From: Cercospora beticola
Lineage: Eukaryota > Ascomycota > Dothideomycetes > Mycosphaerellales > Mycosphaerellaceae
Direction of reading: 5' to 3'
NCBI RefSeq assembly: GCF_033473495.1
Contig: NC_088939.1
Span: 4,464,001-4,528,000 of the forward strand
DNA: 64,000 nt
In this document: piece after piece, positions 30,127-41,957 of the stretch
Numbering within the stretch: position 1 is the stretch's first letter
Layout of the letters: every line of letters starts with the position of its first letter
Position numbers and translations under genes: made by a program
The notes under the pieces: model-generated
Database searches by the model: none
What the model saw: only the letters and a program-made list of their open reading frames with translations
What the model was told of the DNA's origin: nothing

Positions 30127-32722
30127 TCAGATCTCAAGTGAGCCTTCCAGTAGTGGCTTGCGACTGCTAGAGCCAACGAAGAGATCATATGGCCCTTGCT
30201 GAAGCTGCCATTGCTGGTGCACAACGTTCCATACTGACAGATCTTTCCTGGTCACCTTGAACGTTGCGGTCTTGGTCTGTTCTGGCTCCAAATGCAGGCG
30301 ATCGAAGCCTCGCAATTGCCACTTGGGTGCCGTTGGGATAGAAACATACAATTGCGGCACATCTGCTGCAGCAACGTCTCCTGTATTCGTGATCTGGACT
30401 GTGATGTGGAATAATGTCTCCCAGAGCTCCGGATGTCCGCCTTGTGCAATTGCTATGTCTGGCGTCGGCCATTCCTGCGTGGTATTGCTGGCCGGAGTGA
30501 TGCTCAGATCTGAGTATTCGAAGGTGCTGTATGAGAGCCCGAAGCCGAATTCCAACTCTGGCTCAATGTTCTGTTGATCGAAATAACGGTAATCAATGTA
30601 TAGACCTTCCGTGAAGTTGTCCTGCGGGAATGGTCCCGAGCCAATCGTGGAGTTGAGCAGATTGCCGTAGTCGCTCTCGTTCTTGGCGACTGTAAAGGGC
30701 AGGCGGCCTGAGGGCGAGACATCGCCGTAAAGCACATCTGCGATAGAATTTCCAGCCTCTTCTCCAGGAAGCAATGCATATACGATGGCTGTAACGTTCT
30801 CGTTGTTTACCCATTCGTCGATGACTCTGATTCCGACACTGTGCAGTACAACAATGGTGTTCGTGCAATTGCGAGCCACATTCTTCACTAGATTGTCTGA
30901 GAACTCGTCCTTGAGCGTGGTACGGTCGAAGGCTTCTGAGGAATATGCATTGATGAACACCAGGCAAGCATCAGCATTGGCGTAGACTGTTGGGTTGACA
31001 CTTGCGAAGTCCCAGCGAACGGTGCCTCGGTCTGCAATGACACGGCGTTGAATGGCGTCGAAGGGTGATATGAAATACGAAGGCTAGGGTAAAGTGTTAG
31101 CACAAGTCTCCCATGCCTTCATGTTGCTTTCACATGTGGTGCAAATGCAACCACAGGGCGAGAAAGAAGCCAGGGAGCAACTTACGCTCGAACCACCGCT
31201 ACCGCCACCAGTGATCAGAGTCCCGTTGAAGGTTTCCCAGCCAAAGTTGACATCGTAACCTCCTCCGAAACGAGAAGGTGTAGTCCAAGGTGAGTCTGGT
31301 GCTTTCGCATCGTATCCGTAGATGTTCAAGAATCTAGGCTTCTTCAATGGCAGAGCATGATCCTTGTTCTTGACGAGCACGGTACCAGCACCGCCGATCT
31401 CGCGGATCAAAGATGCGTGATCGTAGCGAACATCGATAATGGGGTGTTGCTGATCGTACGGGTACACGCCAACTTCTGGATATCCCGCATCCTGCCCGAG
31501 ATAGTACCATGCAGCGAAAATTCGGGTAACCATGTCGTTGAGCCGTGTCTCAGCAACTGTGCCATTTAGGACAGCTAGAAGGAAATATCAGCAGATGTAT
31601 CTGGCATACGCTCAGCTTCTAAAAGCGCAGGTACCTTGAGTGAGGTTGTCGCCCCAGTATCCGCCATCAGGCATCACCAGATCCAGTCCAGCGTTTGCAC
31701 TGGCGACTCCAGCATGCTGAGCAGCCCAGTCACTCGTGATAAAGCCATTGAACCCCAGTTCACTTTTTAGGATGCCGTTGAGGAGCTTGGAGTTCTGGCA
31801 GCCGTAGGAGTTGTTGATGCGTTGATACTGTCTTCAGATTAGCATGGTTGCAAACGGTACAGCGGAGGAACATCGTACAGAGCACATGGCCGAAGCAGCG
31901 CCAGCGTGGACAGCATCCATGAAAGGAAAGGCGTAGAGTTCGTGGATAGTCCGATCATCTGCATTGCTGGAAATGGATTCGCCCATGCTTCCAGGGTTGC
32001 GCCTCCATTCCTGCTCGTTGAGCAGCCAGTGCTTCATCTGAGAGATCACACCTTGGCCCTGCAGACCAGTGGTGACCTCGCGCATGCCAACAGACGATAA
32101 GTAGGGATCTGCGCCGAACCCTTCCTATCATCATTGTCAGTCATGGATCAGCCAGAATTCTTGTCTGTACTCACCCAGTTTCGCCCGCCACGTGCAACTC
32201 TGCCAAGTGGGCCAGCTACAGGAAGTAGAGCTACATGTATGCCTTTACCGCGATACTCTTCTCCGAGAGCCTTGCCGTATTCATACATCAAGCGTTTATC
32301 GAAGGTGGCGCCAACAGTCAGCTGCGCTGGGAAAGCAGATACAAACTCTTGCCCTCTGATGCCGTCTGGAGCATCCGCAAAGCAGAGAGCTGGTATTCCG
32401 AGCCGAGTGATGTTGGGCGTGTTTCCAACACACAAGCCAGGGTGTCCTCGAGTCATATTCACCTTTTCTTCGAGAGTGAGCTGGTCCACGATGGAGCGTG
32501 CTTTGACGCATGCAGCCTGCCATTTCGGATCTGAGCCTCCATTGCCTTCGGCTGCTGATTGTCAGTCGTGAGATGGAGCTTTTACTAGAGTTACTCACGG
32601 GTTGGATAGACTGGCGGACTCTGCCCATATAGCGGCACCTCAGAGACATTGGCGTAGCCAATGCAGCGAGCTGTCGACGCCAGCGAGAGCAGAGCTCCAG
32701 CTGCTGAAACAACACCCTTCAT
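30127..32722 (-). CDS. Secreted GH3 beta-glucosidase
   Basis: Six exons, 32722-32599, 32554-32175, 32124-31879, 31827-31635, 31574-31186 and 31083-30127, give 762 residues. The protein hydrolyses terminal beta-linked glucose from cellobiose and other beta-glucosides outside the cell. A signal peptide ([20 protein letters not shown]) starts it. The N-terminal (beta/alpha)8 domain shows [28 protein letters not shown] and the nucleophile region [13 protein letters not shown] (Asp283). The second domain has the long [15 protein letters not shown] stretch, and a C-terminal fibronectin-like domain ([13 protein letters not shown], then VTRKDLSVW) ends it. At about 760 residues it is shorter than the 860-residue Aspergillus BglA type. 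All junctions restore frame. Intron 1 has a tandem CAGCAG acceptor (32560-32552), so two forms differing by one residue may occur; I give the first acceptor. Confidence 0.93.
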
Positions 32723-34022
32723 CCTTGCTTTTCTTGGGAGCGCAGGATTTTGGGAGTTGAGGATTTCGAGTACTACATATGCGGCTTCCGAGCATCATCA
32801 GATTACTACTCGGATCCACTACTGAAAGCACCTCATTCCCAAGGCCATCATTCAATCATTGCAGAGTTGGTTCGCCTGATATTTGCCGACTAGCATATCC
32901 GGTAGCTGCGTTGCACTCCGCACTGTCTTTCCACATTGTACAGTACCATAATGAGGGCCACCGACGTTGAGCCGCGTCGTTGCAGAGCTTGGAAGGTGGA
33001 GGAGGAAGTAGCTTGCGGACTAGTCTGTGGATCCTGGTTAGGGCCGCACAGAGGCTTCAATCAATCGACTGCCATCAAGCTCCAGTGCGCTTTCGATGTA
33101 TTCGCTATGCGAGATATGGCGCACCATACGTTGTCAAAGTGCTGTGTCGTTTTGGGTCGTGGAGGTTCACAATGGCAGGACGGGAGGAGAATTGCGTTGT
33201 TAGTCAGCAGCATGCCAAGACTTAGAACTACCTATCGACTTCAGCCGATCGCGAATGCGGCGGTGTCTCCGCCATTCCACTGTAACTGATCCTTACAACC
33301 CCGCCCCTGCCCGCCTAATGGTCCGCCGGCCTCGGAGTAGCTCTTGCAGTGGTTGGAATTCGATCTGCATCTCATTTGGAACCACAACTCTGCCGGAGAG
33401 CAGCCATGAAGGTCTATGCAAACGGCATCCCGGACCAGTAATAAACGCACACGTTCTCCCATCCGAGCAGAAAACCATGACATACCATACTGGCCAGGTT
33501 GCAAGAGACGTGTCGGGTTTCGAGAACACAGTTGGAAGGTTTTCGATAAGTTTGCCGCCGGAAAGAATTTCATGGTCAAAGACTACTGCGTGGACACGCT
33601 GTAGGCAATCGCGCAAGACTGAGTGAGCCATCAACAAGACATCTTTGTCGTCATTGCCTTCACGGCCAGCAAAGAACAGAATACGATAAAATCGGTTGTC
33701 TCTGGCCTCTTCTCGTGGACTTGAGATTCAATCGCAGCCTCTGGTGCACTTGATTGTGTGGGTTGTTGCGCTTCTATAGCTGTTCACGAGGCTCCAATGT
33801 CGATGCAAAGTACTCCTGTACTCCTCTGCACACTATAAGGATGGTAGAAGATTCGTCTTCATGTGCACTCAACCACAGCTATCGGCGCAGCAGCTCGACT
33901 ACGGGTGAATAAGAAGCGCATGACGTCTTGCCTGAAAACCTGGCGGTCAAGATCCAGGAATCATATTTAATTTGGAATTGTCAGCATTTATCGAAGCAAG
34001 CAGCAAGCTCTGCAATCTCGAG
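32723..34022. other. Intergenic, GH3 upstream region with one open minus-strand frame
   Basis: 1.3 kb between the glucosidase start and the tRNA. A minus-strand frame at 33637-33293 (114 codons; open upstream to about 33713) has protein-like composition (with AHSVLRDCLQRVHAVVFDHE and KPDTSLATWPVWYVMVF), but no known family and no good start, so it may be a remnant. Nothing else is supported. Confidence 0.4.
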
Positions 34023-34139
34023 TCCGAAATGGTCTAGTGGCTAGGATTTGTCGCTCTCATCGTACAGGTGCGATCGAAAACTCGATTCTGCAGCTGATGA
34101 AGAACCGACAAGGCCGGGGTTCAATTCCCCGTTTCGGAA
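34023..34139 (+). tRNA. tRNA-Glu (anticodon CTC) with intron
   Basis: The acceptor stem TCCGAAA (34023-34029) pairs with TTTCGGA (34132-34138), with discriminator A at 34139. The D-arm GGTCTAGTGG is canonical. The anticodon stem TGTCG/CGACA encloses CTCTCAC, giving anticodon CTC (34056-34058). A 45-base intron at 34060-34104 lies one base after the anticodon, the standard eukaryotic position between bases 37 and 38. The T-arm GCCGGGGTTCAATTCCCCG is intact. The mature tRNA is 72 bases before CCA addition. A T5 run at 34142-34146 is the polymerase III terminator. Confidence 0.95.
34060..34104 (+). other. tRNA-Glu(CTC) intron
   Basis: 45 bases between nucleotides 37 and 38 of the mature tRNA. 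Removing it restores a seven-base anticodon loop, CTCTCAC, closed by a five-pair stem. Confidence 0.85.
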
Positions 34140-34141
34140 GC

Positions 34142-34146
34142 TTTTT
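34142..34146 (+). terminator. RNA polymerase III terminator of tRNA-Glu
   Basis: A run of five T residues two bases after the discriminator base. Confidence 0.8.
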
Positions 34147-35027
34147 GCTGATTGCATAGCACAAGTTCTTGAGGCAAAGGGACAAGAATTGACAGAGATA
34201 TGCTATTTTTCTTTTTGAAGTGAATTTCGGGTCTCGGTCGCGGGAGTGGCCGATCCCTTGGCGCGCGGGAGCAACCGCATCATTCCCGTCGACTGCTTCA
34301 GCGGACGGACGGTGACTTTGGATTCGTTACGGTGCTACAGTTGATCAAGACGACACGGCCCCGATCGCCATCGAGGCGTCCCCAATACAGTTTCGCATTA
34401 GGACAAAGATGGTCATTGCGCCGGAGGCATGGCTGCGTTCGACCAGCAACAGCAGCAACAAAACCTGCAGATGCCCATGCGCATGGGCAATCACTGAAGC
34501 TAGCCATGCAACTCTGGCCTATTGCTCCTACGACGAAGAACCCTTCAACTCGGTTTTCGACTGCAAATCCCAGGGTCCTCCAAGGACGTCTCCTATGCGA
34601 TCGACTTCGTCAATGCATGTTACTGTGGAGAATTTCGCTACCTTCCTGTACCATCGCTGCCCTATCCGAACTCAGTCCAAGGCCATTGCCTCGCAACAAC
34701 CGCGTTGAGTGTGCTTCGTCTGGTATCTCCAACAATTTGCGAAGAGTTCGAGCCGTCTAAACGGAAGCGCGAGAAATAGCGCCCCGAGGACGAAGGAACA
34801 CTTTGATTTCCTGCAGACGAATTCAAACATGATGATGATGGCCAAGGAGGCCGCTAATGGTAATTAGATAAAGCTAAAGTTTTCTGCATCATCAGAGAAA
34901 CAAACGAGGTTGAGATCGAGCTTGACAGATGCATTCGAACGCAGTGGAAAGAGAACCTGGAATCTGGGCCCGGCCCGCACAGTCTCGGCGCCTGGGAAAC
35001 AGGACCCGGTTTGGGACCTCGTCTTCG
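34147..35027. other. Intergenic, possible short degenerate coding segment
   Basis: Between the tRNA and the LCB1 stop. At 34429 a start-like MAAFDQQQQQNLQMPMRMG frame is soon stopped, and in the same frame an open stretch resumes at 34522-34779 (85 codons, ending EEFEPSKRKREK). No GT donor was found that would splice out the stops, so this is a remnant or noise rather than a gene. Confidence 0.35.
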
Positions 35028-36730
35028 TCACTTCCTAGACCGCTTCATTACAGCTGTGATTGCGTGTCGTATAGCAATGCCCGACTTCTCCATGTCTTTA
35101 TGCGATAAAGCTGTGGAAGCACACACCTTGATGGCTGGCTGGGGCTGATACTCCTTCGAGGCTTCTCGCGGATGCAAGCCTTCCATGAGAGGCATGCTTT
35201 TGAGGCAGGTAATGAGAATGGAGTGGATCCTGAGACACTGCCGACTCAGTCAGCAGGAGCTTTCTCAGATGACATACGGCTGGCTCTCACCTCGTCAACG
35301 CATTCTTGCAACAAAGACTCCTGCTCCCGATACGAGAGGCAACGGCTTTCGACATACTTTTCCTTTAACGTCAAATGAATGACTGGATTGCTCGACGCAC
35401 TTGTGCACCTTACCCAATCGCTTTTCTGAAGCTGCGCACGAAGCACATCGATACGTTCTCGCAGAGTTCTCAAGTCTCTCGCTCCATCATCCGACGGAAG
35501 ACGTCCGATGACAGCAGAAGCTGTGGTTGTCAAGAACGTCGCCAAGGAGGCTGAGAAAGTCACAGCTGGGGAGTTGAGGCGCTGATGTTCTACCATCCCT
35601 TCACATCCGGTACAGAAGCCACCACCGGTCGCAACACAGCCCGCTAAGCTGCCGACAAGTATGTCAATGTTGGTCGGGTCTACATTTTGCAGCTCGGTCA
35701 AGCCTCTGCCAGTCTCACCCAGGATACCGTAAGACCACCTACGAGGCGGAAAAAAGGATCAGCAAAAACCACGAAGCCCACGGGTCAACATTGACACTCA
35801 CGTTTCATCCAAAATGACTCGAAATTTATACTTGTACTTGAGCTCGAGAAGCTTGCGCAGGTCGATCATGTCGCCAACATTCTCTGACAGAGCTTCCGTG
35901 ATTATGAACCTCCGCGTGAGCGGTCGCTCTTCACTCACGAGCTTGGCGAGCACCCTTTCCAGGTCTTCCATGTCATTGTGCTCAAACCAGCGAACGATGC
36001 TCCTCGATGCTCGGATGCCCATGCGAATGGGATAGTTCACCGCACGATCGGCCACAATGATATCGCCACGTTTGCAGAAGGTGGATATGACACTGCTGAT
36101 GGTGGAGAAGCTCTGGGAGTAAATTATGGCGCTTTCGGTTCCAAAGTGGCTTGCGATATCTTGCTCGAGCTTCAAATGAACATCAAAGATTCCGGCAAAG
36201 CCAGGAGCGGAACAAGGCCCAACACCATAGGTACGAATGGTTCTGGCTGCAAGCTCAATGAGATCTGGGTGATTGGCTAGGTTGTAGTGGTTGTAGTTGG
36301 CCAGGTTCGTGACAGTCCTGCCGTCCCGCAGCTTCGTTCTTGGTCCAGTGGGTGCCTCTCGATGCAATATGGGGAGGTGCTCGCCGGATCTCAACATCTC
36401 GGGCTGCTCCTGTACAAGAGCCTCCGGTGCCCAATCCTCCACCAGCTCATCGATCTCATCTTCGGTCAACAGGACGTGACTGGCTCTCTTCTTGGGATTG
36501 TACTTGGATCCTACAAGATAGCGAACGGCGATGAGAAACAGGAATAGTTCCAAGATACTGCGGAATGGATCATTCTGGTATGATGCATGGATGTAGCGAC
36601 CCAGTACTGCGGACCCCGGGACTCGGCCCAATTTGTGAGTTGCCTTCGCTGCTAGCTTCAAGGCGTGTTTGGCGATGGGGCCAACGCTCTCGCGAAATGC
36701 TGGAGATGATACCGGTTGTGTGTATTCCAT
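35028..36730 (-). CDS. LCB1: Serine palmitoyltransferase subunit 1 (LCB1)
   Basis: LCB1 and LCB2 together condense serine with palmitoyl-CoA to 3-ketodihydrosphingosine, the first step of sphingolipid synthesis, at the ER. Three exons, 36730-35802, 35738-35291 and 35237-35028 (introns 63 and 53 bases), give 528 residues. The N-terminus carries the usual single hydrophobic segment (about 59-72, ILELFLFLIAVRYLVG). The alpha-oxoamine synthase fold is evident (NYNHYNLANHPDL, GPCSAPGFAGIFDVHLKLE, FIITEALSENVGDMIDL, ILDETWSYGILGETGRG). As expected for LCB1, the pyridoxal-phosphate lysine present in LCB2 is not found. Exon 3 gives ILITCLKSMPLMEGLHPRE and ends KRSRK. The last acceptor is inferred from frame and homology; a second AG nine bases downstream is an alternative only if one codon triplet is dropped. 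Confidence 0.93.
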
Positions 36731-38265
36731 GGTGCCGAAGGGTTGAGATCATACACCTCTGAGAACAGAGATGCTGCAGAAGTCCATACGGACATCGACG
36801 TTTCATCTCTGGGTGGATCTGTTCCACATATCCCTTGCGCTCACTAGCGAGCTCGTCTGGAGTGAAGTCGGCCTACACCCTTGCCTGCTTTAACCTATCT
36901 AGGTAAAGTCTCACCGTACACAGCACAGACAGTATAGCAGATCCACTTCGGTAGAGAATTGCTCTTATACGACACACTGCTTGGGTGTTCGGGACCGAAC
37001 TTGGAACCGGTTGCCGTGTCAGCCGTAGGCAGCAGCATAGGGATTCGATGACAGGCACTGGCAGCCTTTGACAATGCTCGAGACGATAAAGTGCGTGTGA
37101 AGAGGAGAAGTGAACAACAGAAGCATACAAAGGCCGCTTGGAAAACGTCTCGGGCTCAGCAAATGATCGCCATGCCCACCGTGATCATTTTGCTCTGCAC
37201 AAAAGTATCAGGCGCAGGTCATTCTTTCCTGCCCGCTGAGGTCCTTCTGCCACTTTGAACACTCCCGGACCGCGGGTGCCGGTAGAAGCGTATTCGAATT
37301 CACAGTATGCGGTGCGACTGGAGCGATATCATGCTTCAGCAGGACAGAGATCTTTCTATCATCTTCAACACGTTCGTACCATCTTTATATCATGACTGAC
37401 GAGTGCTGCTCTCATCTTGGAATACCTCGAATCGAGACCATGACGCATCCAAATTATCAATCCAACACGAAGGCAGCGTTTGTGATCTCACGATCAGTAG
37501 CCAGTCACCCTCTGATGAATGCTGGTGGCTATGAGACCAATGCAGCACGTTCGCAGTCTACTGGGCAGCATGGAGTTGATCCGTCCCTCCGAACCATATC
37601 CAAATCGCGAGCTTTCAAGTTCACAGACACTGAACCGTGTTTTCCAAGCGCTTGTAACAAGACGTGCTTCACGGACCGATGGTAGCTAGTACTTGCTCTT
37701 GATGTTGAGCGGCCGGCGCTAGCACAGTATTCAGACACTTCCAGGGCCAATGCCTCGCACACACGTAGGTAAGACATGAAGTATGAAGGCACGGGCAAGC
37801 AACTATGGCTTGCAATTGGTCAGAATTGGAATGGCAGACGAATGTTGATCCAGTTCCATCACTGGTAAATATGTATCGTGGTTGGCGGATCTATCCTCTA
37901 CTGATCCGGGCTCCCCGCGGTCTCCCAAGTCAAAGCGTCCTGGGGAAGACTCTGGGAGATCTCAGACCTGCACTTTCCGTTTCAGTCTATGCAGCGCCGA
38001 TCATTTGCAGTGCAGCACATGTACACGGGTTCGCATGCGAGCACAAGATGCCCCGCGGGGTTACTCGCTTCTTTAGGTATTGCTCTGCAGGCCATCGAGA
38101 CCTGTCGAATGTGGTAGCCGAACACCGTCACGGCGCCTGGACATGTTGGCACGGCTTCTTGTCAGGTGCCTCCGGGGTCTTCATCGAGCCATGGAACTTC
38201 AACAAGGAAGACGAGTGCATGGAACAGCTTAACAGACCGGAAAACTCGCAAGAGCAACCCAAAAA
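36731..38265. other. Intergenic between LCB1 and the secreted-protein gene
   Basis: About 1.5 kb including the LCB1 promoter. A plus-strand frame at 37392-37685 (97 codons, five cysteines, no signal peptide, no family) is the only candidate and is weak. Nothing else supported. Confidence 0.4.
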
Positions 38266-38386
38266 GTATAAGATTCGTGGAAATCTCTCACTTTCCATTG
38301 CTATCATCAGCTTCCAACTCGTTCCACTCCAACAGACCGCAGCACCTCCACGAGCCTCTTGGAGAGCAGTTCCAACTTCAGATATC
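38266..38386 (+). promoter_or_regulatory. Promoter of the small secreted protein gene
   Basis: A TATA-like GTATAAG lies at 38266-38272, about 115 bases before the ATG, followed by a C/T-rich leader and ATATCATGC start context. Confidence 0.45.
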
Positions 38387-39235
38387 ATGCAATTGACCAA
38401 CGCAATCGTCTCATCTTTGTTGGCCACGGCTGCCACGGCACGCCCATGGAGTACATCTGATGGTTCGTTTGACATCGTCCGTTGTCAAGTGGCAGCAAAT
38501 AGTGCCTGACGAACCCATGCTGACACATCTCACCAGATGAGCCCCTGGCCCAGAAGTCCCGAATCACGGCTTTTGTGGTCAACGAACAAGGCGAGCCATC
38601 CGTCGAATGCTGGGAGATTAACAGCTTCTCCGAAAGTGCACGTGTGAAGGTTGCTGGCGGATCGACTGCGAAGGCTCATTCGCTTTCTCTCGCCCACGAT
38701 GATGAGCTTGCTGGAGTAGAAATTCTCACTTGGCCAACTTTCGCGGACATCTGGCCACCCGCGGCCGACATTGTTCGCAGCAAAGCCGGGCTTGACATTG
38801 CATTTGGCTTCAAGTATGTTCTTTCACCGACGGCTCCATTGATCGCGATGGCTGACAAAGGCGTTTTGCAGTCTCTTCAATGTCCAGAGTGGTCTTCTTC
38901 GTTTCCAGCTCTCTGCCGATGTTCAAGGCAGAGCCAGCATCAAGGATGACGATGTAGAGACACACGTTTTCAGCATGGAAAACGGCGATGACTGGTTCTA
39001 CTTTGAAGATAACTACTCGGGTTCGACTGCCAAACAGACTGTTGACAAGCCCTCACCTTTCGTTGTCAGCACAATTTCTGGTGGTGAGACGGAGATGTTG
39101 CGCCTGCGATACAACAGTCGACCACAGCACAGAGTCGTTCACAAGGGAGCATGCAGCTTCACTGGAATACACACCGACGCCGCCGCTGCCAGCTCTAGCG
39201 TCACCGTCCAGGTCAATCTCAATGAAGATTTGTGA
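38387..39235 (+). CDS. Small secreted protein of unknown function
   Basis: Three exons, 38387-38462, 38537-38813 and 38872-39235 (introns 74 and 58 bases; donors GTTCGT and GTATGT, acceptors CACCAG and TTGCAG), give 238 residues. The first 18 or so residues (MQLTNAIVSSLLATAATA) form a signal peptide and the rest is hydrophilic, without transmembrane segments. Only two cysteines are visible in the mature part (VECWEIN and KGACSF), so at most one disulfide. No family is recognised. The protein is rich in Ser, Asp and Ala, with a DDWFYFEDNYSG segment near the middle. It lies about 800 bases from the RIP block, the usual position of candidate effectors in repeat-rich plant pathogens, but there is no direct evidence of effector function. 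The two spliced junctions preserve frame throughout. Confidence 0.75.
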
Positions 39236-40060
39236 GAGCATGGCCGAGGCTGCATCTTGAGTGGCAGGAGATCATGATTGCTCTCGCGTCGCGACTTGAA
39301 AAGACAATAATGTTGAGTGGTTTTGAACGATGATGATGGACGGCCAAATGGGGGAAGATCCGGGCAAGACGTTCCTTGTATCTATGCCGTGAACGCAGAT
39401 GGTCACGAAAACTGTTGGAAAAGAATCAGCAATTGGCACAAGTGATGGCAGCTTGCTCCAAAACCTGAAGCTAGGCTCCTGTTGGATGCTATAGATGAGG
39501 CACCGAGCCAGAAGAAACATGAAGATTCAATTGCCTTCCGTGTAAAAGTCCATGACCCACGCGAGTAGGCTGTCGGCCAGGTTGAAATACTGAGCATTGA
39601 TGTTACGTACCTTTTCTACTCCCGGCGTATCTGTGTCTTGAGAGTACCAACAGCTGATATTGAGTTGAATTCAGGTTGTATCTCAACTTTCGAACAAATT
39701 GAATAACGCCGAGTAATCATTCGAATGATCGAGATTAAGGTGCAACGCCTTGAAACACTTTCACTCGCGTCATCGTAGTTGAGTGACCTTCGCTACCACA
39801 GTAGAGTCATGCATTACCACCACTCAGCGCGGCCCTCTCCAACATTATTCTACCAAGTGATCATCCATCTTTCTCCAGACCAATCATCAGACTCAAGCTG
39901 CACGTGATTATGTTAGCCCGAGAGCTTGAGCTGATCAAAGGACTGGGATCACTAGGATTTCACTCACAGCATTGTCAAGCGACGGTATGTTGTCGGTCTT
40001 CGATGCCGCCTCAGCGCTTCCTGTTGCTTCCTCCCTTTTGAATAGCAATGTAAACCTCGG
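39236..40060. other. Intergenic, right edge of gene island
   Basis: Unique sequence of normal composition up to the second RIP block. It should hold the 3' UTR of the secreted-protein gene. No other gene seen. Confidence 0.5.
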
Positions 40061-40860
40061 CTTATATATACCTTATAAACTTAGTGGCCCCTTATAGGGC
40101 TTATAAGCTATATAAGAATCGGCTTCTTAATTAAACTACGTCCTGCTATTTAGTATAAATATAATTAGAAGCCTTAAAACTACGATAGCAGATAGGGCGC
40201 TAATTAAGGTAAGTATTCGCGTCCGGATTAGCGTTTAAAGGATAGTAATAATCCTTATAATAGGAGGTTTATAACCTTATCTACGAACACCTTAATAATC
40301 TAGTATCCCTTAGATACCGAATATATCTTAAGAAACTATATTATCTATATTAAGTAACTATAAATAGATACTATAAAGAGATCGTAATATAGTACTTCTA
40401 GTTTAAGGAGCTATAGAAGGAATATTAAGCGTTATTAGCGAAGTACGAGCCTAAGAAGGTTAAAGACAAGCTAGCTAGCTAGCTAGCTAGCTAAATACGT
40501 CGATTAGTACTAGTTTTAATAAGTAATAGGCTTTCTCGGCTCTCTAATTAGTTAAAATTATAAGGCCTCTACTAATAAAAAGAAAGTAAAGGCCTATAAG
40601 CTAATTAGCTAGGAAATTACTAAATTAACGTAGTTTAAATAAGATTTAATTAGTCTCTTTAGATTAGTATAAATTCTTCGATATCGTATAAATTCGGTAA
40701 ACTATAAAAGTATATTATTTTAATTTATAGTATTATATATTATAAGAGCCTACGAAGTCCTATTATATACCTCTACGCAGTCGTAGGTAGAAACAGATAG
40801 CTCCGGCTATACTAGCAAAGTATAGGGCGGCTAGACACCTATAGAGGTAGGAAGAAAGCG

Positions 40861-40897
<37 letters not shown>

Positions 40898-41952
40898 AAG
40901 TCTAGAAATCTATAGAAGTATATACCGGGCGAACTCTAACGAATACTATAAACTAGAGCTAGCGCGGCTAGAACTAATATAAGACCTAGTACTAAGAGAC
41001 TAGACTAGAATCTCTAGATAGTAAATTCTATTCTAGGCTTAGAAGCTAGAGTAGTAACCTAGTACTAAAATAAGCTAAAGAGAAGAAAGGAGTATACTAT
41101 AATTAAAGCTTTAAAGTAAAGTAGAAAGAGCAGAGAGGAGTATAAGACAAAGTAGCTAAAACTATAAGGAAAACGTTCTAGTCTAAGTAGAAGGTAGGAT
41201 AATAAGCTAAATAAGAGGTCTAGAAACCTCTTAGGAAGTACTCTAGAAAGAAAGGAAGATATATCTCTATATACTAGTATATACTTCTAGTACTACTAGG
41301 TTAACTACTTATTCTAAGAGATTAGGTACCCCGTCTATAGAGCCTATTTATAGGTCCTATAGTAGAATTAGGTAATAACTAGTAGAACTATAGGAATAGA
41401 GATATTTATCTAAGGTCTAGCTCTTCTAGATACCTTATAACTAACTCTAAAAGCAGAGCATCTAACAAAAGTAACTCTTATTCTATACTTAAGGCTACCT
41501 ATAATAGAAGAGCTAGTTTAGAGTACTACTACTTAATATAATTTCTATAAATATAGGTTATATAACTTAGATACTAAGTAAGGTAGAAAGTTTAGAATAG
41601 GATCTTAATATTAGAGAGAGCTCCTACTATAGACTAGTAAGAAAGAGTTAGATATAAGATTAATATAGATACTAGCGTAGGGACTAAGACTATATATATA
41701 GGCTTAAGTCCCTATACTAGTAGATAAGAGAGTTAGGCTCCTAAGTACTAATAATATAAGAAATAACTAAGAAGAACTATATTATAAAGGAACTAAACTA
41801 TTAAGATAATATAAATTATTCTAAGAAGAACTAGGAACTATAGAAGCGGTAGGCTATATAGAGCTTACTATAAAATATAAGAATATAAGGAGGTTTTTCT
41901 ACCGGAGTACTAGTACGAGAGCTTTTCTACCTACGAAATATATAGAGCGTAC
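40061..41952. repeat. RIP-mutated repeat, unclassified
   Basis: CpA/TpG are again nearly absent. It holds a GCTA-type tetranucleotide run near 40470-40493 and a 33-base A run at 40863-40895. Stops are dense in all frames. Neither LTRs nor a recognisable transposase or reverse transcriptase motif were found, so the class is open. The A run could be a non-LTR element 3' end but proves nothing alone. Confidence 0.6.
40863..40895. repeat. Poly(A) run of 33
   Basis: Uninterrupted A run inside the RIP block, preceded by AAGCGAT and followed by GGAAGTC. Confidence 0.9.
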
Positions 41953-41957
41953 TACTT
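41953..41957. repeat. Target-site duplication, left (TACTT)
   Basis: TACTT immediately before the LTR at 41958 is matched by TACTT at 61706-61710 immediately after the LTR ending at 61705. Confidence 0.85.

Noticed and set aside
23356..32722. Secondary-metabolite gene cluster
   Set aside because: No polyketide synthase, NRPS, terpene cyclase or pathway regulator; only an exporter and hydrolases.
40470..40493. GCTA tetranucleotide run as a telomere or regulatory array
   Set aside because: Only about six units, inside RIP-mutated DNA; no TTAGGG repeats anywhere in the window.
40863..40895. Poly(A) run as proof of a LINE or retrogene 3' end
   Set aside because: No reverse transcriptase or endonuclease motif was found upstream, and A runs also arise by slippage.
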